Source: Selaginella tamariscina (taxonomy: Eukaryota; Streptophyta; Lycopodiopsida; Selaginellales; Selaginellaceae). From it: 64,000 nucleotides of DNA. Location: NCBI GenBank assembly GCA_003024785.1, contig PUQB01000136.1, positions 372,001 through 436,000 of the forward strand. The letters run 5' to 3'. Positions 39,654-52,208 of this stretch are shown in pieces. The translations under genes and the position numbers were made by a program. Positions within the stretch are counted from its first letter, which is position 1. The number at the start of each line of letters is the position of its first letter. The notes under the pieces are model-generated. The model saw nothing but the letters and a program-made list of their open reading frames with translations, was not told where the DNA came from and did not search any database.

Positions 39654-42110
39654 ATGGTGGAAGAGCTGCGGTCAGGGATTTCCTATCTTGCTAAGCATCT
39701 CCCACAATTTGGGCAAGCCCTGAGGAGCTTAGGACTTCTTTGTCACAAATTTCTACAAAACATTGACGCTGATGGTTCCACTGGAGTTCAGTGTTTCTTG
39801 AGAGCTTCTTGCTCTGCCGCATGTCCTTTACAATTACTCCAGACAGCACCAACAAGCTCTTCAGCTATCTCCGGACCTGCTGCTTTAATGTGGATGAAAG
39901 TCTCCAAGGTGAGTCTTCCATAGCCTTGGCTCGTAGGCTGCAAAAGTGCATGGATCCAAGCTCGAGCTTGCCATTGACTGGTTCACAAGATCCCACAATG
40001 CAACAAGGTTTCTTTTGCCCTTTACGATGCTCTCTCAGATGAAAAAAACCTTTTAAATGGCACAAGGCTCAGAAGCCATCAACATCACGCGTTTCACCAT
40101 CGGGCTAACTCTGGAACACTTTATAATTCAGACTAGCGTCCATTTGTTTGAGGCCTTGCGACTGAGTCGAAAGTATAGTAAGATGCACCAACTTAAGGAG
40201 CAGCTGAGCAATCTGACTCTTCAAAGTTGTCCAAATTCGAGGCTCTTGTCAAGTGGATAAACGGGTCCACTCAAAGTTATTTGGACATATACAACCGCAT
40301 CGGACACAGTCACGAAGAGCTTAGAAAATGCATTGACGTAACAATATCTCTGGGGCTTGTTGAAGACTCTGATGGGGTTTTCTACAGGTGTCTACACCGT
40401 TTTGTTCGAGGAAACTTATTTACTTATCTATTTATGTAGGTAGTTCACTACGATGAACAACTACCTTTGTCCTCCATTGAGAATCACTACATGAACCACA
40501 TTTCAGCCTCTGCACGGCAACAGGTCAATCATAAGTAATAAGTATGAGCTCTTGGAACCTTTTCTGATCTGTCAATGCAGCTTATTCATCATTGTTCAAC
40601 CGCAAACTATCCGGACTTCTCTTGCTTTTCTATCATTTCAGGTCACTTGTTCTTGAGTTCAAACTGGAGGAAGCACATGCTAAATGTCCACCCGGTTCTC
40701 ACCGCCTACACACTCATCCAGCTGGTGAAGCTTTGTGCACGGTACTACGAGAGAGACTACTGTAACAGTAGCAGAAAGAGTGAAGTCGTAGAGAAATCAC
40801 TAGCAGAAATAATGGAGTCCGTTGTTACAGCAGCCATAGCTTTTGAAAAAGCTGAGAGGGATCTTACTGGTACCGTGCGGAAGGATTTGAAGCACTAGGG
40901 TGGCAATCGCAGCCATTGAGAAAATGGAAGAGAGTCTCAAGGTAGTTCAAAATAGGAAATGATTCTTACTTCTGGAAATTCAGGCCTTGTTCCCAAGATG
41001 ATGCCAACTTTGAGCTATTTAGCGATGGTCGAATCCAGTATTTGGACATGTATTATCCAAGTTTCAGAAGCTCCAGCTGGCCTTTAATAGCAAGCGAAGA
41101 CGCTGATAAGTCTCTAATCTGGTCCGAGAGGCAAAGAACCCGTGACTTTATGTACACTCTCAGGACACAAGCCGGGAGAGCTACTTGAAGGAACTGGCTG
41201 TGTTTGATATGGATGATAGCCAAGCATTGGCAACTTCTTTTCGTATGGCCGGTGACCAGGTGGTGGTTACAGTCATTAATCAATACAAGGTGACGAGCGG
41301 AGATTGGATTTTCTTTGGGTTGCATGCCAAACAAGCTACTTGCTCATTTATCAAGGAGTAAGAGCAGCAGATCCTTTGATCTTTACGGCAACTGTCGAGG
41401 ACATTTACAACAAAAGTTTGGCCGATCCTAATTATTTTCAGACACTACATCGGTTTTTTCAAGCAGAGCTCAGGGATGTCAAGCCCAAGAAGATTATCTT
41501 TGTCAAAGGTACGTTCACAGATACTAGAATACTCCGCTCAAAGATATAATACCGTTCAACTTTCTATTGGATGAATTAACGGGATTGTTTCTGATTCAGG
41601 ATTTGCAATCGCTACCATAGCATCACTGAGAATGTTGGGCATGTGCGAGAGGAGAAAAGTGGAACTGAAGAAAAACTTGAACGCGATGAACCATGATTAT
41701 TGGTTGTGGGAGATCCTACAAACGACCCTGGGGTTTGCATCAGAAGAAGCTCCGCCTTTGCATTGTCGACTCAGATCAGTTCCCAGAAGGTGCATTGCTG
41801 TTAGCAACCAACAAGGTTCACTTGGGAAATCCTCGAGACAGTTCAACTAGCGTCGCTGTGTTGTTAGAGCTCTCATTGCTGCAAACGAGTCGGGAAACTA
41901 CTTGAGTCAGGAAATAGTTCAGCATTGCCAGGGGATGAAGGCATGTGGAGCCATCTTGACCGCTTGCTCTACTGGTGTTGGACGCAAATCCGCTGAAGGA
42001 ATTCTAGCACTTCCGAGGTATTTCCACTAGCGTGGTGGTTTCCCTGTGGGATGCTGGCAATTGTGCAAATGCTAAGTGAAGAGCATGAGGTTTATGGTGT
42101 GTCAAACGTG
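39654..42110 (+). pseudogene. Unrecognised, heavily frameshifted coding region
   Basis: A chain of coding-like segments runs on the plus strand in changing frames. It begins MVEELRSGISYLAKHLPQFG (39654), then SFTITPDSTNKLFSYLRTCC, IGHSHEELRKCIDVTISLGL, then HPVLTAYTLIQLVKLCARYY, then VVVTVINQYKVTSGDWIFFG (about 41261-41320) and DPLIFTATVEDIYNKSLADP, and ends near 42110. Codon-like composition persists for 2.4 kb, but each frame is stopped repeatedly. I do not recognise a family. It may be one multi-exon gene with many indels, or a pseudogene related to the preceding unrecognised gene. Confidence 0.4.
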
Positions 42111-42393
42111 GGCACCATTCACTATCTCTGGCTGTTGCTCCACTAAACTTCTCTTCCCTCCTCTAACAAGCTCATGAACCAAATACTCTCAGGCTACAAT
42201 TTTATAAATTTTTTGTAATGATGGTTGCAATTATGTTGTCCACTTATGTATAAATTGTTGCTCATAATCATGTCAAGTTAAGCAGTACACAACATAGATT
42301 TAGTTTACTCTTAAATAGCAAAATGTTTTCATTTATTTTTAAACTATATACATGTGTGTGTGTGCGCGCGTTTGCGTGCACACGTGTATATTG
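42111..42393. other. Junction region ending at the duplication breakpoint
   Basis: AT-rich and non-coding. It ends in a GT/CA and GCGC microsatellite (42352-42392), immediately after which homology to Snu114 exon 3 starts in inverted orientation. Confidence 0.6.
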
Positions 42394-42845
42394 TGCGTCT
42401 TCATCCATGACGAGTGTTTTCCACACCTTCCCCATAGACCTGTGTAAACCCATTTCCAGTATAGTCAATACTAACCCTATACTGTGGTATATGTATTGGT
42501 ACCTCCATGGCTGTGGGTAGTACTTCTTGTCCTCAGCAAGAACAATGGCATTCTCTGTTTCCATGTCTTCTGGACCATCAAGGAGCTCGTCGCCTTGATG
42601 GTAGCCATTCCCGGCATCTCTTCGATGATAAGTTAACCCAACAAAACACATAGACACAACCACAGACACATACACAAATGCAAACTACAAAACGCATTTT
42701 TACGCTACCCAGGCTCGCACACAGCGCCAATGCGCCATACATACAAATGCAACTACGCATACACATACCTGATGGAATTCGCTGCTGTTGCTCCTCCTCG
42801 TCAGATTGCTCATCCTCCGATGTAGTTGCCGAACTCATCACCGCC
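42394..42845 (-). pseudogene. Inverted partial copy of Snu114 exons 1-3
   Basis: On the minus strand the acidic head ([19 protein letters not shown]), the intron, [20 protein letters not shown] (exon 2) and VYGEGVE (exon 3) are recognisable and diverged from the gene at 20648-21115. Homology stops in the middle of exon 3, directly after the GCACAA codons, so the GTPase domain is absent. The start region has lost several codons, and exon 3 carries an extra A where the parent lacks one. The copy keeps the parent promoter, including aaaaaccctaagccttaggg (42859-42878). A truncated transcript is conceivable but no functional protein. Confidence 0.85.
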
Positions 42846-44130
42846 TTCTTCCAGCGACAAAAACCCTAAGCCTTAGGGCTCTTGACAATGGTCTATTCTG
42901 GTTTTAGGGTCGGTTATACAACGCATTCTTCTTATTTGAAATTTTATACTTTTAAATGAATTAGATTAATATAAATTAAGTACTTAAAGTAATACTAATT
43001 TAATTAATTAAATTATGTAGTTTATACGTTTAAATTAATTTAACTTAGTACTAAATTTTATTCATTAATTTAAAAGTGTAAAATTAAATTTAAAGTAATT
43101 TTGAACAAACATTTTAATTTGACATCATTTTAAGTCATTAAATATGTAAATTCGACTATTTTGATCCAACGTCATTTTAAACCATTAAATATGTAATTTG
43201 ACAAACTTTATAAGTAAATTTAAGAGAAATTTACATATATAAATTAGAGTATAATTTTAAGACTTTTACATATCATAAATGTATATTCAATATATTATAT
43301 TTAAAATTATTATTTACACTTATAAGTTTTAAGTTGCAATAGAAGGTATATATAATATATGCTTTAAAAGTTATCATATGATTTTATATACATTTATTAA
43401 AGTCTAAAATTATTAATTAAGTATATTACTTAAATATATATTTGCATTTGAAGTAAGTTGTAAAATTAAAAAAGAAAATGTGTTTTTATATTAATATAAC
43501 TTGTGATATTAAGATGTAACATAAAAAAATGTCTTTTTTATATTGATAATAACATATAATATTATAAATAAAAATATGATTGATTACGAGAATTGTTTTA
43601 TTTTATCTACATAAAAGTATTAATATAAAACATGTTTTTTTACCACAAGTTAATATTAACATAAAACATTTTTTTTTACCACTAATCACTTTGCAACTTC
43701 ATAATCATAAAAACACATCTTTTTATATTAAACACCACAATATCAAATAAATAACATACACATATATTAAATATTTACACAAATGCAATATTATTCACCT
43801 TGGAGGGTTGTGACAATAAACAATTCGAATTAATAATCTTTTTTTACTCATTGAAACGATTTTCTTATTCATTAACAATGTTAGAAATATATTTTTTATT
43901 TTTAACATATTAAAAACCCGTAACATTACTGTTTATTGTAGAATATATTAAAATCACAAAACATCAGAATTTATAATTACATTATTTCAATATTAATTAT
44001 TAAGTATGATTATTAATGTTTTTAATGTATCTAACAACCATCCCAGAAGAGTGGCAAATGAACGGTAGAGATTATCAAACGTGGTGAGGAAAGAACAGGA
44101 CAGGTATAATATGTTTTACCAAATGTACAT
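42846..44130 (-). repeat. Inverted copy of the Snu114 upstream region
   Basis: Read on the minus strand this matches about 18020-20640. A good anchor is ttctttcctca(g/c)(g/c)acgtttgataa at 18063 and its inverted match near 44062-44090. The junction with the following direct repeat lies at the TA tract 44130-44150. Confidence 0.75.
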
Positions 44131-46349
44131 ATATATATATATATATATATACATACATGTTTTTCTTTTAATTTATTACATATATAATATTAAAACATTC
44201 TAGATAATTAACAAAAATAATTAGTTACCCCTTTATAATTTGGGCACTCACCCACCCAGTGTCTTTACATATATACATATCTCTGTGTTTATTTGTAAAA
44301 GTAACATACACACTTTTGCTTAATTTAAATGGATTAATTAAATTAAACTAGATTAGTTTAAGTTATTTAGTTAAACATTATTAAATTATGCAGGTTTGTT
44401 TGCAAAGGGAAAAAAAATTAAGACCAAAAAATATATTAATTATTTATATACAAGTATGCACGGGAATTACAATGTGTTCTTTCATTAGTTTTTTTATGAA
44501 AGTGTTTTATTTTCTTTTTATTTAGATATAAATCATCATTGAAAATTTAAATTTCAATATTATCCATCATTTAGTATACATACACGTGTGTGTGTGTGTG
44601 TGTATCTCGATAACAAATATGTATATACTAGAGATAGAACACATAATAAACTTAATACCTTATTTTATTTTCGCAACCTCTATTGTTAAATTATAATTTA
44701 ATAACATAATTTCATAATTTCTACTTACATTTATAATATTTCTAACATAATCCTACTATTAAAGTTTATATAATTTGTATTTGTAATGCCAACAGATACT
44801 TAAATATTTAAATTAAATATATTAATTCAAATTTTCTAAGTAATGAATCATTTTGTCACAAATTGTTATAAAATAGCAATTTGTCACATTACTACATAGT
44901 TACTTAAATGTTACAAACATATAGTTTATGTGCTTATATGTTGGTTAAGGACATTAACAATTAAGTAGAGGTTTGATTTTTGTGAATTACAAATTTAGTA
45001 TAGATTGACATAATTATTTAGAATAAATAATAAAAGAATATATTAAAATATATGATTGAATCTGCAGAATATAAATATTCTTTAAAATATAAAAATATAT
45101 ATTTATAAAAAAAGCTTATATTAAAACTATAACAAACAAGTCAAAACTGTAGACTCAACTACATCAAGGACCTTTTTAAATTGAAGGCTCTTAATAACAT
45201 ATATATAAGTAATAATTTCTATATATACATATAAAATATATGAATTATACATAAATTTACATATACATTAATGTACAAAAAAAGTAAGTAAATATTTAAG
45301 TTAATTACATGTATAGAATATAAAAAACTAATAATTTCTATATAGTTTTGTCTGCATAGAGATTTAGAAATATATAGATGTATACATATTTGTTAATCAC
45401 TGTAGTTGCATGGGATTTAAGCTCATTATTAGCATTTATATTCTTCTTCACACCTATTCAAAGCATAACACTTGTAAATATAGATGTGAGAGATTTAAGT
45501 TAGTGATTATAATGTTTTCACAAACTTTAACGTATTGATTAAGTTTTAAGAAATTAAATATATTCAAGACATTCCTATATCTGCTGGCTGCATTTCTAAA
45601 TTCATTTTTTAAGTTTTTTAAATATGAATTGATTATTTATAAAATTATTTTAAATATTAGAATTAAGGTAGTTTGTATTATCAAGGTAATTATGTTATGA
45701 AGGTTATGTACACATGTATTTTAGCAAAACGGACTGTGATTTAGTGTTACCTATAAATCCTATAAGAAATTAATTTATATTAACAATATTTACTATGCAA
45801 TACGAAACGTTGAAGGCACTAATTAAAGTATGATTTATTAGTATTTAAAAGTTTAACTCAACATTAATAACAAGAACTGGAGACAGATAAATAAATACCC
45901 AAGATTATAGAATTAAAATTCTATACAATATGCTTTTTGATATATATGAAAATATATGCCTCCAATCACTTAATTTAATTAAAAAATAAATATGGAATTA
46001 AAAAATGTTAGAGCTCATCTTGATAAAGTCAAGGTTCTTAATTGTGTGGGTTCAAGCTAAAGACAGTGCCAAGATTTGTATTCACTACTTGGCTTAAACA
46101 TTTATGGAGATAAGTCACATATCAATAATTATATACATACATAAAACTATGCACACATACGCGTATATACGAGCGCATATACTTTATATATATAACGGAT
46201 TTAAACTATACACAGTACAGTGTCTGTGGAATATATATGTGTGTGTGTGTGTGTGTGTATGTGTGTGTTATTCGCGTGTGTATATAGGTAATATATGTAT
46301 ATGCAAATCAACAGTGTAAAGTTCACGCGGAGGAACTCATAATGTTTAG

Positions 46350-46389
<40 letters not shown>

Positions 46390-47738
46390 TTGCTTAAAAT
46401 GAAATTATATATATGTTTTATAACTCGGAATATATGTATATACATACATATGTATATGTGTACGCATATGTGTATATATATGGAGAGAGAATCCTAAGTA
46501 GAGACATTTGTTTATTATATATTGTATATACGTGTATGTTTATGTGCGTGTAGAGTCTTGAGATATTCACCGACAATCTCTACAATTCTAAAAACAGATT
46601 GTTTTATAAATTGTTAATTAATTAAAAATTGCTATCACTAAGATAAACAAATTAAATGCATCGTACATCTTTTATATTTGTTGTTTTTTATATTTAAAAA
46701 AAAAAAAAAACTGCTTTGTTTTTCCAACGTGAGATCAGAGTTTAATTATGTCATGAGATAGCAATATATTAATTTAAATTATAGAATATGTAAAATCTTA
46801 ATGTACACATTTTACACATCTATATACGTACACCAAGAGACGTGAAAAGTATTATTATAGTAAAATCTACATACATACACTATTGCTGCACTTAAACATA
46901 TTTTAAATAAATAAATTTTATTTATATAAAAGCCCTATATATTTAAGCCCATTAATATTATTTATCTTCATAATTATAAGAAAAAATATTTAATGAGATT
47001 TGCCTAAACAGTACGGCTCTTAACATGATTTGCCTAAACAGTACGGCGGCGTTTTATTTCGTAAAATATAATAAAAAACCTTAAATAATTATTCACTGTG
47101 ATAGAACTCTAATATTATTAAGCAATATGACTTCCATAAATTGGTAATAATGATAAATATTACTTTTTTACAAATTTTAATAATTTATTGTGATATATGG
47201 TAGAACTTTAAAACATTACCAATTAAATATATATAGTACAATATAACATAAAATTTAATTTAATAAACTACCATAAATATTATAAATGAGCAATTATTAG
47301 AAATAAGTTTTAATATAACTATATTTTATTGTAATATATGTTTATTTGGATATGTTTTAGAGTTAAATAACTTTAACTATGAATTAATTATAACATTTTA
47401 TTAATTTTTCAAAAGATTTTTGAAGTATATGAAGTTAAGGGGTATATATGGTATATTATTTAAACACGCAAATTATATATAAATTGTAAATGTTTCTAAG
47501 ACTAATTCTAATTCGAACTCATATACTTTGATATTTATATTAAAAATTTCTACCTTCTCATATATTATTGGTTAATTTACCAGCTTCAAATAGTCCACAG
47601 ATAAATAATTGTCTAAAACAGACATTTATCAAAATATGTAAACATTTACTAATCATTTCGTTAACTTTTAAGTTAAAAGTGAGGATATTAAAGGGCAAGC
47701 CGTAAGTTCGCTTCTTTATACTTTTCAAAAATAAGTGT

Positions 47739-47807
<69 letters not shown>

Positions 47808-48657
47808 TAATATAAAATATATATATATTTATTTATATTATACATAACTATTTAGTTTTATTTATAAATCTTCAGTATAATCTTTTATACGGGCATAATA
47901 CATCTATAACATGAAAAATATGAGTTTGCTCTTTTTAGAACTTCAATCCTTTATAATAAATCAATATATACTATACCAATAACAGATTGCATATATTACA
48001 CACATATTATAGGTATCGAACAAGTAGAGGAAGATAAGCATTTGTGTTTAGACATATATACAAATTGTATATCAAGTACATATATACCCATTTATACTCA
48101 CATATGTACATAATACATATGTGGATATCCATTATATCCTCATACAGAAATATTAATGTTGAAGACATATACACAATACACATGTACACACATGTGTATT
48201 TATGTGTATGTGTGTATATATCCATCTTATATCTGAGACAACGGAGTGTGTTATTTAACATTAATTAATTTATAATGTTCCTTATATACAAATTAAATAT
48301 TAGTTACAAATTTTTATTCATCGCAAAGTGGATCACTCTTCGTTTTATAAATTTGAACTGACATTTTAATATTTAAATACGGTTTTGAGATTATAATATG
48401 ATATAAAGATTTAATTTACACATTTTAAATACATATGTAGGATTATGCACATATAAGTATTAAAGATATTATTATAAAATAACGATGCCAACACTAGTAT
48501 TATCAGACACTGTCACACTAGTATTAGAATTAAGTATGAACATTCCACTACAATTTAACGTATGGTAATGTAATAAACTTAATGTATTATAAAATTTTAA
48601 AATAGCTTATTCTTTTGATTTCTTATATTAATACAAGTCATTACATATCCATTATAA
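44131..48657 (+). repeat. Direct copy of the Snu114 downstream region (left part)
   Basis: Diverged direct copy of about 26590-31672 with many indels and microsatellite length changes, for example a TA tract of about 57 bases at 47743-47800. No gene is visible. Confidence 0.75.
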
Positions 48658-48669
48658 TCAATATATATG
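48658..48669. repeat. Left target-site duplication
   Basis: The 12-mer tcaatatatatg recurs at 56633-56644. The parental copy has tcgatatatatg once. Because the site is AT-repetitive, the true duplication could be 9-12 bases, within the Mutator-like range. Confidence 0.75.
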
Positions 48670-48682
48670 AGTCGACGAAAGA

Positions 48683-48782
48683 GGGCTTCCGGGCTCCGGG
48701 CTTCCGGGCTTGGACCCGGAATATTCTAAAGAATCTACCAGAATATTCTTAGAATATTCCTAAATATTCTTAGAATTTAGGA
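48683..48782. repeat. Left terminal region: CCGGGCTT repeats and GAATATTC cluster
   Basis: Three tandem-like CCGGGCTT blocks are followed by ggaatattc, agaatattct, agaatattcc and taaatattct within 65 bases. The half site CAGTCGGCA of the internal array follows at 48791-48799. Confidence 0.7.
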
Positions 48783-48889
48783 TTTTGGCTCAGTCGGCAA
48801 TTAACAACAAAAAATATTTAATCATAGCCATGTTTATACTGTATTATTAAAGTTTTATTTCAACACCAAAGAGTACAATTCAACACTTG

Positions 48890-51800
48890 TCACTTCTTCT
48901 TACGATTGAGCAATGCTGCAATTCGTGAACCACCAGTCCTACTTGACGTCGCTATTGGTTGGGTTGGGATTTCCTCTGGCTGGATGTTCTCTTTAATCCT
49001 GTTCATAGCAATTCTCCCGAGCTCAGGGTTCTTCTCAGTCCCAACAATGTTTCTCCCCAGCTCGATAGCTGCAAGCATTGAGGACCCCGTACCACTGCCT
49101 ATATCCCAGATAAGATCACCTGGCCGGGTGAGTCGTTCTATCACGAGCTGCATCAATCGAGTGCTCTTCGGTTGGTAGTCCATCCTGCATGTGAAGATAA
49201 TGGTAAATACTTAAATTGTTGAAATGAAATGCCTACCATGGTTCTTGGAACCGCTCAGGATTATCAACAAGAATTGTTGATGACAAACGCAGTGGATTAT
49301 CGCGCAATCCTCTAGATGCATCTTGGAAGACAAGAAGGAGCAGGATGCTCTCCTGTTAAAACATCAAAAATCATTAATGAACTTCATGAATAAAGAAAAA
49401 AGTACCTTCATCTTGTTGCGGTAGCCCCAACCACGCCCTCTGTAGATGTAGTACGTTGCAGCAAGTTGAAGGTCCACCACACTTGCAGCTCGGACAACTT
49501 GATCCCAGGTGTTTGCTGCAGCAAACACAACCAACCAACCATTTGCAGCCATATGCATACCTGCAAACTGGAGTGCTTCATCGAACTTCACTGGATCAAG
49601 GTAGAGGTATGGCGTATCACTCGTTGTATTTCCTGGCAAGGTCCCATTTGGAAGGTCGAAGATCACCAAGTTGAAACCATATTCTCCCGCAATATGCTGG
49701 TAGCGAGTCTGGCTGTCAGCTGTATGGTACCTGGCCACCTGTGTCTGAACTTTTCTATAAGGAACCAGTCTAGCGTCAGGAACCTCCTCTTCCTTCTCAT
49801 CCGTGAGCACGGCCTGTTGCATCTCCTCGATGTCATCAATCGCCAAGAAATTATCACCTCGAGTTGTAGCAAGTGAAGGGACGAATGTGACCAAGTCATC
49901 CTTGATGTCCATGTCCCTGCGATGGCAGCACTTCAGATAAATTGAAGAAGGCAGCTGGATCGCGAGTAGTGGAGGTGCCAGCTACTGTATCTGAGGTCTT
50001 CTTTGACTGCTGCACAGGCTGACGCCGCTTTGCCTTGGCCTTTGTCTTCTTAATGAAGTCGACCTCTGCCGGATCCCATGAGATGCATGGGAGATCTTTT
50101 GAGTGTTCATTGTAGAGATCCTTCTCCCATGTTGGTGGTTGCCCAGGTGGATAATCAAGCCAGAACGGTACGTGTACACGCTCGAACTCTGTCAGGCCAG
50201 ATCTTGTCTTCGACCACATGTGTGGTGCTTCCATGTAATCTGACCAGAATACCATAGTCTGTGTGTGAGGCACCTTTCTCGCTGCGACATACCTGTAATG
50301 AACATATAGTAGTGTCAGAATGTAACAATGTCAAGAAGATCATCCTTACCTCCAAATCATCCTTCTTGCTGTCTCTTCGTGTTCGAGGAACTCTTTCGGC
50401 TCTATGGAGTAAGTGAACTTCACACACTCATGGAATGGCTGGAACATCACGTTCTTGCATTTTACCCGCACTTCATCGCACCAAGTCGTGAAATCTGTAA
50501 CCGGCCTGCTCCACTCGCCATCCTCGATGAGTCCCGTGAGAATCTGTACTGCCTCCTCTCTGATTGCCCGCCAATACAAATCGATAGTAAACCACCTTAT
50601 CCACTCCTTATCCTGAACACCCGGCAATCCAAGTGTCTCTTGCTCTCTCTTCAGATCGAGACGTACCAGTTTATTGAAGTACATGATTCTCGTCTCGTTT
50701 GGAATTCTCGCCCTTGAAAGCGCGTACAGCTTTTCCAACCCCATCCATCTGCATTGTTTCCATGTGATTTGGGTCACCTTGTCGAACCACTCTTCACCCA
50801 ATGCAGGATCGATGATGGCTAAGATCTTCATCATGCGCTTGTCATGCTTAATGTAGACCTGTTGTTGCTCCTGGTATTTGTTGCCTTTGGATGCCCTTGC
50901 AGCCTTCTCAAGATCATCCTCAATCTCACTCTGTAATTCACAGACGTAATCAACTAAGTGATATAAGTGTGAGACGTGGTACCTCAAAAAAGATCTTTGC
51001 ACAGATCAAATTCGGAAGTGGATGCCAAGCTTGTTGTCCAGTCGCGCTTTCCTTCCACTTTCTTATGTCATCTCGTTCCTTGTCACTGAGCCTGGCCAAG
51101 ATCTTCGCTGTGCCCTCCTCACTGGTGCAACATGTCTTCACAGATAGCAGAAGATGTGGCAGTGTGGTTTGCACTGCCGTTGCGGAGGAACTGCATATTT
51201 GAAAAGCTCGAAGTTAGTTAATCCTATGATCTAGAGGTCACTATGTTTACCTATTAATTTGCTGAAACATTGTCACAAGCTGAAGATTATCCATGACCCC
51301 AGCACGGATGAAGCCTGAACGCACTCTCACTGCCCACTGATTCTTATCTTCCGTGTCTTCTGTGTACAGCTTCTGAAGCACCTTTAGCCTGTGATTACCA
51401 TCCCAACAGATGAACTTCTTCATCGAAAGCATTGGTGCCCATTGCCGGAACATGTCGGACTGAAGCTCCTCCTCAAAAGCCAAATGCTGAGCATACATCG
51501 CTTCATCGCTTCTCAATGCTGCCAGATCTGCATCTGTCATGGGGTCCCCAACTTGAAGGATGAACTGAGTGGTGTTGCGCAAATAACCAACTGCCTTCTT
51601 GAAACTCCTAGTCAAAGATTCCAGATCCGCTGGATTGACTCTCCGCACCTGCTCATTTCCCAGAATTCGGCAAATAGGGACATCCGGTGCCTCTCCATAT
51701 TCTCGGATTGTGATCTTCGCGAGAAGACGCACTGCACTCTCCGAATGCATGCTGGCTGCAATGTTGTAAACTTCCTCATTATCTGGCACTTCTGCTTTCC

Positions 51801-52208
51801 CTTCTTCTTCTTCTTAGCAGCCTCTGAATCTCCAGCAGCTTTGCGTCGTCTCTTCTTGCTCTTGGGTTCATCCTCTTCGTCACTCGACAAAGTCACTGCG
51901 CATGAGGCTTGTGTGCCTTCTGTCTGCTCCTGTGTCTCCTGTGGTAAGACATCATCCTCAACTTCTTCAACAAAGTCTGATTGTTCTTGTTGGGGTTGAA
52001 CTACATCCTCTTGCTCTCCTGACCAGTCCTGCTGGCTTGCCTGTTCAACTGGAGCATCACTTGAAGGTCCTTGTTCCTGAACCACAGCCAGCTTCCTACT
52101 TCCTCTCCCACGACCCCGACGCCCTCTCTGAATTGCAGCTCTAGCTTCTGCTTCTCTCTCAGTAGGCTCCTTCATCTTCTTTTCTTGTAAACGTTGTGAA
52201 GAGCGCAT
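48890..52208 (-). CDS. Transposon-borne ParB-like / N4-N6 DNA methyltransferase fusion
   Basis: Six exons on the minus strand: 51251-52208, 50983-51190, 50350-50930, 49406-50292, 49237-49352 and 48890-49184 (TGA), about 1,010 residues. The start is ATG at 52208 (MRSSQRLQEKKMKEP). Residues 1-150 are Arg/Gly- and Gln/Glu-rich with a strong NLS (KSKKRRRKAAG, KKKKKGK). Exon 1 then has a ParB-like block: VPICRILGNEQVRRVNPADL, and after a helical insert ICWDGNHRLKVLQ. The C-terminal third is methyltransferase-like with permuted (beta-type) order: LVIFDLPNGTLPG (motif IV position) and GWLVVFAA first, then KSTRLMQLVIE (X), DLIWDIGSGTGSS (I) and GTEKNPE (II). Amino-methyltransferases of this type make N4-methylcytosine or N6-methyladenine. 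Single-base frame faults lie near 51800 and 49910. The motif IV variant leaves activity open. Confidence 0.75.
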
